64,000 nt of DNA from Nepenthes gracilis. Lineage: Eukaryota > Streptophyta > Magnoliopsida > Caryophyllales > Nepenthaceae. The position numbers and the translations under genes were made by a program. Under the pieces are notes generated by a model that saw only the letters and a list, made by a program, of their open reading frames with translations, searched no databases and was not told where the DNA came from. Positions 1-13,139 of the stretch are shown piece by piece. The stretch covers positions 3,100,001 to 3,164,000 of the forward strand of contig BSYO01000004.1 of assembly GCA_033239525.1 (NCBI GenBank), in the 5' to 3' direction. Positions within the stretch are counted from its first letter, which is position 1. Each line of letters starts with the position of its first letter.

Positions 1-2590
1 ACCTAAGCACCTGGAAAAATGGGGGAACTTTTGGCATTTGCATGTACACTGTCAATAGTACATCAAGAGAAATAGAAAGAAGAGAAAAGTAAGATACCAT
101 TACTTCCTGCTCTTGCACTTCGTTGTAAAATCATTCCCTTTGTAACTAAACGCCCTAATAGTGAAACCCTTCCTAGATCCAAAATCTCGTAATTTTTTTC
201 TCATTCAAAAGAAAATTTTTCACATAAAATTTCGTATGTTGTCATTCTCTCTCTTTCTATCTTTTCGCACACATTGTTTGGTGCCGCTGTCAAATCCCTG
301 TCTTTATTAGAGTAAGGATTCAAGGACGCAACAAAATAAAATATTACTTTTTTTTTACTCATTTATAATTTATTTATAATTTTTAATTTTTATATATAGA
401 GCTCATCTATTATTAACGGTACAAAAGTTGATTTTTTCCCTTGAATAAAAACATATGATACTTCGTTAGATATAATAATTTTTATAATATTAAATAAATA
501 ATTAATTAATTATGAATGTTGGATGATGCTGGTATGATTCAACTACTTAAAACATAGACTTATATATGGCAAAAATAGATTTCATTTTACATCAATTTAC
601 CAAAAATTACAATCCTATTGATTCATTTCACATAGTAGTCTCTTTTTCAATTGTGAAATATTTTACTAGAGAGACGTACACATTTACAATGTAAATGTAC
701 AAAATGATGATAGAAAAAATTGTTTTCTTTATAATATTAATATGGAATGCATTTGCTAATACAATAGAATAATACTGTATATAACTGTCTAACTTCTAAT
801 ATTTGGTTAATCGATAAATTTTAACTACCATAAGTTATAAAAAATAGCTCCAATCTCACTTTATTACAAAAAAAAAAGATATACATTATGAATATCCATT
901 AATATCAAAAAATTCATAACATTATCTATATATTTTATCATCACCGTATGATTTAATTACTTTTTACTTAAACCAATTAACTTGTTGGTCTGACTAGTGG
1001 TTTGGCCATATGTCTAATACCATTCTATAAAATATCAATACCCTAATTATCAATGGGTGACACAAAATAATATCTAAATGTGTTACTAAAATAACGACTA
1101 TGCCCTTATAGAGATTTTATATGAAAAAATATCAAAAAAATTCCAAACTTTCCTCTTCTTCTTTATTTTTATAAAACATGCACTTAATTCTCACTATTAA
1201 ATTTTATTAATCAACTGGACTAAATTTGATTGGACTGCAACACCATAGACTTAGTTGGATCTATTTTATATAATATAAATACACATCACTTAACCCTTAA
1301 AAAATATATATATACAAAGTCACATATATTATCATAATATCAATCGGGCCAGGGAGAATAAGCATGAAATCACAATATTCTCATCCATGAAAAAGCATAT
1401 GAAGAGGAGCTTATATTATTCAATAGTCATATTAAAGAATATTATTTATCTATATTTAGTAATATTATATTATATTTATATATTTATATTTATAAATAAG
1501 TATATAAATAAAGATAGATAAATATATAAATATTATATTAATTATATAAAGATGATGTAATAAAATATTACTTTTTATTCAAAGTACGTACGGCTCCACG
1601 CAGCTTTAACCTTACATAGCTTCTCCCTTTCAAATTGCTTTGATTAATTGCAAATTTTCTATACTAAAGCAAACAAATTCCTTGCGTACATCGGTGGGTT
1701 GATGCTGGACAGAATCTGACTTTAATAGTTAAATATATAAATAAATAAATAAATAAATAACAACATGACGAAGGTTTTATTATTTTTGGCTCACTTATTA
1801 ATTAATTATAATAATAATTTAACAAAGTTGCATAAGATTTATATTTAATTATTAAACAAATTTTTGGCACCCACAACACTGAAAATTATGTATATTGAAA
1901 ATAAAAAATTGTGTATGATATTATTAAAATGTGTTAGATTTAATTAATTATGAATATATTTATCAAATATAATTATAAATATCTTTATTAAGTATATATT
2001 TTAAATACTTAATTAATTTTATGAAATCAGGCATTTGTTTATGAGAAGTATACTAATCCATCGAAGTGTATCTCACAAGATTAAATATTTTTTAAAAAAT
2101 ATTATTATAATTTATTATTTATATGTGCAGTTAATTAAATCAAATACGAAACTTTCCTTTAGTCGGATTCGTTGAAACAGCACTATCTATACATTGCTTC
2201 TAGAATTAGAAGCACCACAATCCAATCAGACGCCATCTTTGATTGGATAAATAAAAAATAATATTTTAAAAAAATGAATAAAAAAAAATCAATACCCACA
2301 AGTTTATATATATATATATATATTTGGTTATCCACAAATAATTATTATAGGATATTTTTTATTTATCTTATCACAAACTAAATTTGATTAAAATTTAAAA
2401 TTTAGGTCAGACATAAAAAAATTTAATTAAAAATTACCCGTCTATAATAATAATATAAGTTGACAAAACTCATTAAAATTTTGGGTTGATGTGATTAGAC
2501 TGATCAGGCAATCCTACTCTTATGAGCTTTAGTTTATGTTTCAATATAAAAAATAAAAATAAAATAAAAATAATAAAAAAATAAAAAAAT
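1..2590. other. AT-rich intergenic DNA, no gene seen
   Basis: I find no open frame with protein-like composition in this stretch, no splice-linked exons and no structured RNA. It is mostly A/T runs with short simple repeats, such as an AAAT-type run near 1735-1760 and a TA run at 2304-2323. The first ~300 bases are less AT-rich and could be the untranslated edge of a gene lying outside the window, but nothing decides this. Confidence 0.6.
2304..2323. repeat. (TA)n microsatellite
   Basis: A pure alternating TA run of about 20 bases within AT-rich spacer. Confidence 0.8.
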
Positions 2591-2611
2591 AGAGTCGCAT
2601 TGAAGGCCGGA

Positions 2612-2686
2612 GTTCGCTAAAATGTTGGAATGACCTTTTAGCGAACTTTTTCGGGAGTCTTTTTGTTTTTTTTCTAAAAGGTCAGG
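2612..2686. other. Overlapping perfect inverted repeats
   Basis: GTTCGCTAAAA at 2612-2622 pairs perfectly with TTTTAGCGAAC at 2636-2646 (11-bp stem, 13-base loop). The overlapping TGACCTTTTAG at 2631-2641 pairs perfectly with CTAAAAGGTCA about 35 bases further on. The two hairpins share bases and are mutually exclusive. They stand at the edge of a locally GC-richer repeat island, so they may be a transposon end rather than a regulatory RNA. Confidence 0.6.
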
Positions 2687-2935
2687 CGGAGTGCTTGTGC
2701 TCCTTGGTGGCGGGAGTGCTTTATGTTCATCTTGGACGGAGCGACTTTGCTCGTTTTTCGGAGTACCTCTTTGCTCTCTATTAGATGGAGTGGCTCTGTT
2801 GCTGTGGCCAAAGTATTTTCTCTCGCTGGACGGAGTGACATTATTGTGTTTTTCGAGTTTCTTTGGTCCCTTATAAGGCGGAGTGGCCCTGCTTTTTTTT
2901 AAGGTTGGAGCGACCGTGCGTGTGGTGTGGACCGA
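2680..2935. repeat. Degenerate ~25-bp minisatellite (CGGAGTG core)
   Basis: The core GGCGGAGTG or CGGAGCGAC followed by a T-rich stretch with TTTGCTC recurs about eight times at irregular spacing of roughly 22-45 bases. Open frames crossing it on both strands have low-complexity, repeat-like translations, so I treat them as non-coding. The island is clearly richer in G/C than its surroundings. Confidence 0.55.
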
Positions 2936-2959
2936 GCTGATTGAGATTGTCACACTTGT

Positions 2960-4637
2960 CTTGTTTCTCTTTTGCCATGTTCGGAGTATGAGTCAAATGC
3001 TGAACTGGTTTTACATTTTCATCACCGTTCTCAAATATGTAATCATGTTTAATGACTTTTGTCATGGTTTAGGGGACACCCTATTTCTATACTTCTTTTT
3101 CAAGTCGACAAAATACTTGGTAAAGAACATACCTAATTATATATTTTATAAATTTTAATACAATTAATTACTTAACAAAAAAAAAGAGCTTTAGTTTATA
3201 TTAATTTTTTTTATTTGAGTAAAAACTTATTTTACATAAATTTATTAATTATTTTTACCGGTATTATAATATATCAAATATTAAAAAATAATTAATATTT
3301 TATTTTTTTTATTTTAAATGACTAATTAAATAAGAGAAAATCAATTCTCAATTTTAGTCTCCGTTATTTTATTCTGGTGAATAGTTATTCTTTTATTATA
3401 TTATATATTTATAGCAACAAAACACAGCATAAAACTACTCACGGAAATAGGTCCAGCATTTTAGTTGGTTTGAAAAAAATTAATTTTTTTTTCCTAATAA
3501 TAATTTAAAATTATTTTATATATTATTTTTATTTTTAAATAAATTTTAATTTAGATGCCTTAAGATTATTCTAAATTCACTGGGAATGGTCAAACGTCTG
3601 ACCCAATACAAGTACATTCCATATGTAAACGCGGTACAGAAGAATAATGGATCAGATCGTGGGCCAAATCCAAAATAGTTGGGCCACAAACCAAATTCTA
3701 AAAAATGGCCGGTCTAAATAGGGCCTAGGCCCATGAGGGATTTATTTTATTAATTAGATTTTTTTGCTACGCATTTCACCCATATCCTACCCCTTTCCCC
3801 ATTTTTTTGTTTTTATAGATTGAAATTATATTAATCAAATTTAAAAACTATAAATTCTTTTTTAAATAAAAATATAAAAATAATATTTATTTTTATCTTA
3901 TATTTAGAAATTAAATTAAACATAAAATTTTCAACTAAAAATTATGGAAAAATATATATTTTTAGAACTCTGTATTTTCTAAATATTATTCTAAAATTTA
4001 TGAATTTGATTAATATAATTTTAATTTTTATCAAAAATATAAAAATAGATGAAAGGGTGGGCTACGGATTCAACAAAAGTGTTCTCCTAATAGATTCTCG
4101 TATAGCGAAAAGAATCAAAATAATATTAATTTTTAATTTATTTATAAAAAATTTAATTATATTGTTAATATTATTTTATAATTAGTATTTTCTATATAAC
4201 AAGATGTCTCAGATTATTACGAAAACTAACTCTCGAATTTGATATTAGTATTTGAACTTTTTAAAAATTAATTAAACTATAATTATTTTTAAAAAATATA
4301 TAATTAAAATATTGAAAAAAAAAAACCTCTTCTTTCAAACTTGGCTAATACTATCACATATATCAATAAAAGTGATCAGTTATGTGATTGAACTCTTTGC
4401 TGTCCATTAATAATGCATTTTTTCCCCTATACACTCCGCAGAAAAATTATAGAATATTTTTTTATATAATTTTATTTTTAATACTTAGTTGTTATAAAAA
4501 AAAATATATGTAATCATGATATATTATAATGTTAATTAAATTGAAATATGAGTAATTAAAAATATCCTAAAATAATAAATTATTGTTTAGGTAGATTAAT
4601 AATTTATGCACCTTCGTCTCACTAGACGAGAGGACAT
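2960..4637. other. AT-rich intergenic DNA
   Basis: No coding or RNA gene is recognisable. Around 3640-3745 there is a short GC-richer patch with several GGGCC/GGCCC words, including the 12-base palindrome GGGCCTAGGCCC near 3721. Such words occur in plant promoters, but no gene follows, so no function is assigned. Confidence 0.5.
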
Positions 4638-4642
4638 TAATC

Positions 4643-5640
4643 TTCATGGATTCTGCTATGCCATGAGCCGATCCAAAGTCAAACCCAGCCACTTGAAAAG
4701 GTCCCATAAAGCGCGCAACCTAGAAAACCAAGCAGTCATGGCCGACATATGATGGGTTGGTGATAGGCAGCCCTTGCAGTTTGACTAATCATAGAGTGGG
4801 AAACCTCTAACTCAATAATGATAATCTGGTCAGCGTAGAAGGTGCCAATATGGTAAGTGCCTACCATTGGTAGTAGAAGTCAATGCTCATAGGGAACCGC
4901 CACCTTTGTCTGCTTATCGCAGAAAGGACACTACTGCTGCTGGCCACTACCATTGCCAAGGTGACTCAATGAATCACCCACTAGAACAGGTTGACAAATA
5001 TCTGTAAGGATCACCCATGATCGCACCACCATTGCAAAACGATAACTAACACCTGAGACTTCCGTTAACGATTAACAGCCTACAAATTCCAACATGACAA
5101 CTATTCAACCTTGGCGCCAAAGCCACAACCAAACATCGTCTACAATTATGACTTCTCTGCCTTATGGAGAAGAGGACGAAACCCAGAGAGAAGCCCTAAA
5201 AGCCAACAATCCTAATAGATACAGCAATCTCTATCTCTCTTTCTCTTTTTTCCTCTCTCAAAGTAAATTCTTTCTCAAAGCCGCTTCCAGTCGAGCGCAC
5301 TATTGGAGCCTAACCATCTACCACTGATCAAGATACTCCCCGTTGAGTACATCTCCAAAATCAAGCCCTCTGTCACTGCTCTCTTTTCTCACATGCATGC
5401 ATTCACGTATTCTCTTATATCATCGTATCTTTTCATTCGTTAAAAAATATTTTTGAATTGAGTATCGGATGATAAATCGGAGAGTGGGTTCTAGCAATCT
5501 TCTAATATTTTATTTATGCATTATGTTATGCAAAACCTAGGTTATCAGATATGAAGATCAAATCGACCTTAATTTAACCTAATACAAAAGATTATGTGAC
5601 TTTCTAATCTATACAACAATTAAGATCTAATGATGCATCA
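4643..5640 (+). mobile_element. Solo LTR, gypsy/Tat-like (copy 1)
   Basis: A 998-bp block with LTR-like ends (TCATGG...GATGCATCA; the expected TG start has become TC) is flanked by the exact 5-bp direct repeat AATCT at 4638-4642 and 5641-5645. It aligns with the block at 10442-11394: AAAAGG...CC lies ~53 bases from each start, and TGACTAATCA follows in both. The U5-like part holds GAGTATCGGATGATAAATCGG, a motif shared by the other LTRs here. No internal region or second LTR adjoins it, so it is best read as a solo LTR left by recombination. Confidence 0.8.
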
Positions 5641-5645
5641 AATCT

Positions 5646-6091
5646 ATTAAGAAGATGAAAATAATTATTCTTCAAATTTGTGCTATCGTTTTTTAAATAA
5701 ATAGTTATCATTTAATAATTATTGTTAACTTTTTATTTATTTTTTTAAAAAATAATAAAATTATAACTATTTATTTTTAAAAATAAATAATTTAAATTTT
5801 ACAAATAATAATCTCCGTTACTTTCATAAATAAAACTCACATACATCTTCCTTCTTACCAACCTCTCTCAATCTACCCATGGTCTCATAGTTTGTTGACA
5901 CTTAAAATATAATTTTTTCACGTGAGGAGCCACCTAACGTAAATATAATATAAAATATTTAGAGCACAGGTTTTTTTTTTTTTTAAAAAAGAGATTTTAA
6001 CTTTTATTTTTTATATTTTATGCACGAGTAAATTTTGTCACTAATTTTATATGAGGTGAAATTTTAAATGCATTTTCCTATGAAATTATAT
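5646..6091. other. AT-rich spacer with MITE-like inverted repeats
   Basis: The stretch at about 5655-5840 contains AAATAAATAGTTAT near its left side and its near-complement on the right, in an A/T palindromic context seen repeatedly in this window. No gene is recognisable. Confidence 0.4.
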
Positions 6092-6096
6092 AATAG

Positions 6097-7089
6097 TGTT
6101 GGGTCCGATATGAAGGCCCAAAAGAATTCCAACCCAGTCCAAGGAGCAACGGCCCACGCGGCAAGTTCGACCCATATTCAGAAACACTCCACGTGGCAGT
6201 CCAAACGCGCGTCCAATAGAAATTGCCTGCAGCCCACTAATACGGCTGATTGGCAATAGAGAGGGCAAGTCAATGGCAAAAGGGTCAGCGCTACTAACCA
6301 CGGCTTGCGCCGCTACTTGCAGCACTCCGACCAATCTGGGCCAAGAAGAAGACCAAACGTGACCTGCAACGTCTGACGGTCTGCCTGCCATTAAAAGGCG
6401 ACAACTGACACGCTGGCGATTATCATCAATGGTCAGCGACCGATGAATCCCTACAAGAAGATTCTCGTGCCAAGGGCTCTAACTAGAAGAGCCATAAATT
6501 CTCCTCTCGTTCGCAGAGAAAAAAGAAAAAGAAGGGAGAGAAAAATTATTCGACGAACACAGAAGGCACTCTGAGCACACTTTGGCAAGAAAGAGGATCC
6601 TTGCACCCTACTTTAATCAGTTCGATCAACCGGTGATTGAGAAAACCACAGTCTGGCACTGAGATATACACCCCTGCATGCGCAAGTTCTCACAAACACC
6701 GCCAACTACCGTTTTTCACCAACCTAACACAAGCCGCCACAGTTAGCCACCCACCGCGATGCATTACGTGAGCCAGGCCTCCTTCATCCGTTCATCAATC
6801 TCCCATTCTTGCATTCACGCATTCCTTACACGCACATTGCATACTCCTGCGAACCTCTAAGCGTGCGCACCCCCCTTTCTCTTTATTGTAAAAAATTTAC
6901 TGATTTGAGTATCGGATTATTTTCGGAATAAGAAATCCCGCCGGACCTCTGACCTCTTGTTTGTTAGTTGTGTTTTGTAGGTCCCAGGTTTACAAAAATA
7001 GAGATCTAACCCGCTCGAGATTGCCTCAGGATGACGAGGAATCCAAAAGCTCCCTAATCCTACGACAACCGTGGATCCGGAATGCAACA
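6097..7089 (+). mobile_element. Solo LTR, gypsy/Tat-like (copy 2)
   Basis: A 993-bp block begins TGTTGGGTCC and ends GGAATGCAACA. It is bounded by a perfect 5-bp target duplication, AATAG, at 6092-6096 and 7090-7094. Its termini match those of the 12.5-kb gypsy element (3' LTR starts TGTTGGGTCC, 5' LTR ends GCAACA). It shares the U5 landmarks CTTGTTTGTT...TGTGTT and GAGTATCGGA. No internal retroelement sequence is attached. Short open frames inside it are not credible genes. Confidence 0.9.
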
Positions 7090-7094
7090 AATAG

Positions 7095-10000
7095 GATATT
7101 AATAATATTAATAGTTTGCTTGAATTAAAAGTAGCTTTAAGAAAATAAAAATAATTTTAATTAAAAAAACTTTATAATAATAAATAATTTTACTTAAATA
7201 TATATATTTTTTTCTAATTTTTCATTCATCTAAACATATAAAAATATATTTTTCTAACCTTTTTATTTTTTAAAATTTCTTATGTCCAAATAATATCTAT
7301 TTATTTTTAATAATCTATAAATTATATTAATCAATTAAAATGTCTGCTGAGTTCAAAATTGTGGCCTGTTCTCTCTGCAACTAAAAGTTTCCAAGTGATG
7401 ACGGATAAGAGTGGCATCACAATTCTATTTAATAGATATTATTAATTAAATAATAATTAATTGGTATGAATTTTAAAAATTAAATTATATATGAACCATA
7501 ATTCACGTAAAAATAGGATAAATAATATCCCACAGATTTTTTTTATTTTTAGTACGTAAGAAATTGTAATTTATGATCAAACGATGGATTTTCAAAATTA
7601 AAATTTTAATGCTCCGACTTTTACATATAGAAAAAATTAAAATAAATTAAATTTTTAATTTTTTATAATATAAATATGTTTAATATTTTAATATTCTAAA
7701 AAATAATAGCAAAAAATATGTATATTTTTAAAATTAAATTTAGACTTTCAAATCATTTGTGGTGGCAACAGCATGACCACGACACGACGGTACAGATGAC
7801 AGCAGTATGATAGATTTTTTTGACAAGGACAAAATGTTATTTAATTTTAAATTCTTATTTATTAATTATTATTTTATACATTAAAAATAAAAAAATTAAT
7901 TAATTTCAAACTACTTAAAATCACTAACTATCAAAATATCATTTGTTTATCATATTGGCTCGTTATTGTATTTATATATTGCCTTATTTTAGTATCCCAT
8001 TATATGTCTATTTAATTTAATTTAATTTAATTAATTATTTATTTAGGAATCGAATATACGGTAAAGGTATAGACTTTTTTTTGAGAAATTAAAATTTTTT
8101 TATTTTGTTAAAAAATAGAGATAATTATTATTGTAATCTTAATTATTTAATTTTAGATAAATAATTATAATATAATTAATAAAAAATTAATTAAATTATA
8201 ATTATTTATTTAAAAATAAATAATTAAAATATAAAAAATTTTAAAACATTTTTGACTTATTACACGTGAAAATTTTATATAAAAAATTTTGATCATACTC
8301 ACGTGTATATATATATTCTCATATTTATTTATTTATTTAAAATAATTATAAATAAATTAAAAATTAATATTTTAATATTTAGTATATAGTAATAGTATGA
8401 AAAATAGAGTAAAAATTCATACTACTAATTTTTTTATCCTTGTTTAAGGAAAAAAATTTTAGAGGCCGGATAGTATGAATAGTATCCACAACAATGGTTG
8501 CTAATATTATGTGTAGTAGAATTCTCGTACTTATTTTTCTCCCCATAACTTTTAGAGCATTCTTGCTACGAAGGTAAAATATTTAATTCATGAAAAAAAT
8601 ACGTAAAAAAATAGACATTGTACTTATAATTCTTCACATTTTTATACGCTTTCATACGATATTGCGTCGGACAGAATCAGTATTCAAACACTTCATGTAA
8701 AAACTCACGATATTTTCTCTTATTGTAGCTACTTTGGCAGTACTGTGGGCACATGGGGCCGGAGTAGTGTTACTTTCACATATGCCACAAATGTAGTAGC
8801 CAATGACATTTATTTAATGCAAACACGTGAAAATTCTAGTCACCACAAATTTTTTCAAAAAAATCGACAATCGTCCTTTTTATATGAAAAAAAATATTAT
8901 AATTATTAATAATTTAACCAAATCTTTTTAATAAATTTAAAAGAAAGGCACAAACGTGTTCATTGTGCCTTGAATTCGATTTTAGAAGAATTAAAGCTAT
9001 TCAATGTATTCTTGTTTTTTTAATTAAATTTTTTCTTAGTATTTATAAAATTCCTATCATCAAATTAAGACATCATATATCCTCGTACTAAAAATTATTA
9101 TTTGATATATTTAATTCTCAGTAATGCCCTGGTATATGAATAAAATTTTTTAATATTTAATCTTTTATTTATAATTTATGACATTGTTGCCATATATATT
9201 AATTTAATAATATAAATAATTATATAATAAAAATTTAATTTAGAGAAAATCATGTCCAATACTTAACTGATGTCTATCTCCATACTCGTACATATTTGTG
9301 ATAGCAATTATAGGCTTAACAGATATTTATAAGACACTCAAACGTCTTTTAGATAACAGATGCCTCGTGTGCACCTATTATAGTGCATTTATACAGTTGA
9401 GATAGTATATTGACGCTTGATGGTACGCCTAATAATATAATCATACACAAATGTGTTTATGTGATTGCATTTGATCGGGGCTTGTTTGGCACTCGTTTAC
9501 CGATTAAGTATATAAAATATTTTGTGATAATTTTTTTTATCATTTTTATGTGAAAAAGAGAAGGAAGATGTAGGAAGAAAATGAATGAGGAAAAATGAGA
9601 AGAGAGAGAAGGAGAAATGAATGAATTTTGGATTTATTTTAAGCCAAATCTGCTGGATCTAAATGTTGAGATAAATACATTTATAATCTATCTTTGGTCA
9701 ATTTTTAGAATTTATTAATTTTGTTTATAATTTTTATTGTACTATTTATGCATACCATCCTTTATACTTTAAATATTATTATTATATATATATATATATA
9801 TATTATCAAAGTTTTAAAATTTATTTGATTTTATCAAAAATTTTACTTATTTACTTACTAAATAAGTAAATATTTTAATATATTATTTTTATATATAAAA
9901 ATAATTTTTTAAAAAAATTATAAAATACTGCACATTTGATGTTGTATGTAATATTCCATGTAAGTGTTTCGGTTATAATTTTTTTTTATTATCTAATATG

Positions 10001-10441
10001 AGTTTACAATTTTTTTATAAGATGAAAAAGTTTATATTTACACGTTTCTTTTAGAGAAGTTTTTTTCTATTTATTATGGAATCATTTGTTTACTTTTTGA
10101 TAATTGTTGTTAGAAATTGATGGTATATATATTCGGATATATCCTAATATATTAGGCACATGTTGAAAATGTATCTATCATATATAAGTGGTAAAAGAAA
10201 ATAACATTTAATCCTCTCTATAATGAGTAATACGTAGATAGTTCGTCGACATGTCTTCAATAATAATGTTTTAATCTAAGATTATTGGGATTACATGTAA
10301 ACTGTTTTCAAAATCAACACCTTAGTTAATCGGTGTGTGACTCATTTATAATTTGTTCTCTGATTCGATACAATTTGGTTTTTGAGATTTGATGTGCAGT
10401 ATTTTATATTTTAAAATACTTTGGCATTCTAAATTTTATAG
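7095..10441. other. AT-rich intergenic DNA
   Basis: This is extended A/T-rich spacer with no protein-like frame and no LTR ends that I can define. A palindromic MITE-like stretch lies near 8075-8250, and a (TA)n run lies at 9783-9802. Confidence 0.55.
9783..9802. repeat. (TA)n microsatellite
   Basis: An alternating TA run of about 20 bases. Confidence 0.8.
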
Positions 10442-11394
10442 TGATGGGGTAGGTTATAATATGGATAGACCCAGAAGCTGGTCCGCCCGTCAAAAGGGCC
10501 AAAAAAGTAGCACAGCCTAAAAAATCCCATGGACAGCCCACCTCCAATATGCATGCTCTAGACCGAAGAAGGTAGCGACAGTCCATGCCCAACAAATAGC
10601 CTTTGTGGCGTGACTAATCACAACTTAAGTTCACCCTCCACCTTAGCAGAGGGAGTCTGGCAGCACAGAGGGTTTCGATGCAATAGGCACTGACCAATTG
10701 TAGCAGAGGTCAACTCCAAAGAGCCACCACACCAGCCAACCCACAGCAGCCTGACCAATTTACGCAAGAACAGCTTGGCCACTGTTGGTCATAACTAATT
10801 GTGGTCACATCATCATTACAAAACGACATTTGACAATGGTGGCTCCCATCAACGCTCAGTGGCCAACGATCTTGGTGAGACACCAGTTACAAACCTTGAT
10901 GCCAATGCCACAATTGGCCACGCTTACAAATATTCTTCTCCCCCACCGGAAAAGGGATCAATTCCAATTGATTGGTAAGAGTTCAAAAAGAACAAAACTC
11001 TCTTTCTGAAAACAACTTTCTCGCTCATCAATGTTCCAAAAATACTCTCCGAGTGCGGTACGTCGAAGCGTTACCCTTCAACTTTCTCTATGCCGCTCTC
11101 CATCGAGTGCATCATAGGAGCCCAATCTTCATCTTACATCCCCCCCAAATATGCACTATTGTATTCTTTTATATTTTCGAATCTTTTTATTTCTTGAGAA
11201 AGATTTTTTACTTGAGTATCGGAGGATAAATCAGATAGTAAATTTTATAAATTTTCTGACCTCTTATTTGTTATTTGTGATAAATAGAACCCATGTTAAT
11301 AAAGACGAAGATTGAACCCGCTTTAATTTAATCCACAGAAAAGATCGAGTGGGCTCTCTAATCCATACAAAAATTCAGATCTAGAGACACATCA
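10442..11394 (+). mobile_element. Solo LTR, gypsy/Tat-like (copy 3)
   Basis: A 953-bp block starts TGATGGGGTAGG and ends AGACACATCA. The flanking pentamers, TATAG (10437-10441) and TATAA (11395-11399), agree at four of five bases, as expected for an aged target duplication. It shows clear similarity to the solo LTR at 4643-5640 over its first 200 bases and in the GAGTATCGGAGGATAAATCAG motif. No internal coding region is attached. Confidence 0.75.
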
Positions 11395-12081
11395 TATAAG
11401 TTTTGATATGATTTTAAGGCTTATAAAATTTTTGTTTTCTATGTTTGGAATATGAATAGAACAATTTAGAATTCTGTTAATTCCATATAGTTTGTGTAAT
11501 TTGATTCCGTAGATATGTAACAAATTGTGCACACAAAACTATATTTTGGACTATATTATTTAGAAATTTTGATATATCAAATTTCATATATATTTTATAA
11601 TTTTTTTATTCTATTTGTTTTATAAATATTTATTTATACATCTTATATATGTACTTATTGAGTATTAGACTTGTGATTTATAATATTTTTAACCCTTCTA
11701 ATTTAAGTAATCATAGATATTTATAGGATGTGGAAGAATGATTGATGAAGATTTTATATTTTGTTTTATTTATATTTGGTGCGTTCCGTATTTTTAATTA
11801 TTGTATGGATTAGGAAGCTTTCAATCTTCCGTTGCGAGTCGATTTGGATCGGGTTCGATCTTCATTACTGATAACCTAAAACATGTACAATACAAACCAC
11901 AAATAAGAGGCCAGAGAACAACGGAAGACTGTCCCCCGTTGACATTATAATACTCAAATCAAAAATCTTCCACAATAAACGGAGAAAACGTGGCGAAAAT
12001 GTAAAGATATAGCGATGAGGGGAGTGTGAGAGAGATATATTAAGAGGCTTGAGCTCCATGAATGTGCTTGGCAGAGAGACC

Positions 12082-12252
12082 GCTTAGAGGTACTCTCACG
12101 GAGGACAGTTTAGAGGTGCGTCCTGTAGATGGGTGGCTTAAAGATGTGCCCGTTGAGGGCGGCTTAGAGGTACTTCTGACAGAGGGATGACTTATAGGTG
12201 CGCCTGTCAGAGGGGCGATTTAGAAGTGCACCTGCAAATGGTGGCTTAGAGG
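12082..12252. repeat. ~27-bp minisatellite
   Basis: About six degenerate units each begin GCTTAGAGGT or GTTTAGAGGT, followed by a variable GC-rich half containing CAGAGGG-like words. Confidence 0.65.
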
Positions 12253-12324
12253 AGCATAACTAAGCTGCCTCGGTGGGCCAACATTCTGGTTACCTCAGTA
12301 GAGGGTTGACTCTTGGATAGCATG

Positions 12325-12490
12325 CTCCTGACTCCAAGGCAGAGGGCTCATGGCTCCAGAACAGAGTGCACCGGGACGGAGAGCTCGTAGCTCCAGGATA
12401 GAGGGCTCCTGGGACGGAGGTCCCTTATCTTTGGGACAAAGGGCTCCTAACTTTGGAATGGAGGGCTCCTGGGGCGGGAGGGCTTTGTCT
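12325..12490. repeat. ~21-bp minisatellite
   Basis: About eight degenerate units are built on GAGGGCTCCTG or GCTCCAGGA with CGGAG spacers. The array directly follows the 27-bp array and is followed by a third, longer-unit array. Confidence 0.55.
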
Positions 12491-12519
12491 TCGAGATGAA
12501 CGTTTGAGGGCCTTCGGAA

Positions 12520-12790
12520 GGAGGGAAGGTTGAGAGCCCCCTAGTGGCGAAGGGCCAAAGGCCTCGGAATTGAAGGAGGGCTAAGAGCTTTCGGGCGGCG
12601 GAAGGCTTCTGGCCTTTGGACGGTCGGAGGGCTCAGAGCCTCCTGACAACAGAAGGCCGCTAATGGCCTCCAGGTAGCGAAGGGCTAATGGCTTCCAAAC
12701 GAGATGAGGACTAAAAGTCTCAAGGATTGGAGGTGTCCGAGAGGCCCTGGACGAGCGGAGAGCCAAGGGGCCTCCTGGATGAGAGGAGGG
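12520..12790. repeat. ~32-bp degenerate repeat array
   Basis: Units alternate GGAGGGCT(A/C)AGAGC with a GGCCTC or GGCTTC half. Open frames cross it on both strands, but they arise from the repeat and are not supported as genes. Confidence 0.5.
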
Positions 12791-13139
12791 CCGAGGATCT
12801 CCTGTCCGCCAGTCTACTCTCGTTGGAAATTAGCTAGCAACAGTTATACCCTTCTCCGAACTATATGGAGCCTTATGAAGCTTCTTCGAGTTTCTCTCGC
12901 TTGTTTTTTAATCCTTAACAGTGATTACTTTTATAGTGGGATTTGTAAATGCACTGTTCCTCCAAAAGTAATATGGGATTGTGGACTTGCTGCGGGGCTT
13001 GGCCTATTGGGGACACATGGTTATTGGACCCATCACTTGCCCCCATACCAGTAGATCGAATTTTTGGCCTCCAATATGTTCATGATGGGACGAGACTGGT
13101 TATATTATCTCCTAAAATCCGACTTGGATTCATTGACCG

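Noticed and set aside
2534..2953. 139-codon open frame on the minus strand
   Set aside because: It crosses the hairpin and the CGGAGTG repeat. Its product is low-complexity and repeats with the DNA unit, with no domain. Treated as repeat-derived.
5094..5327. 77-codon frame within the solo LTR at 4643-5640
   Set aside because: Low-complexity composition, not conserved in the related LTR at 10442-11394, and located in LTR sequence.
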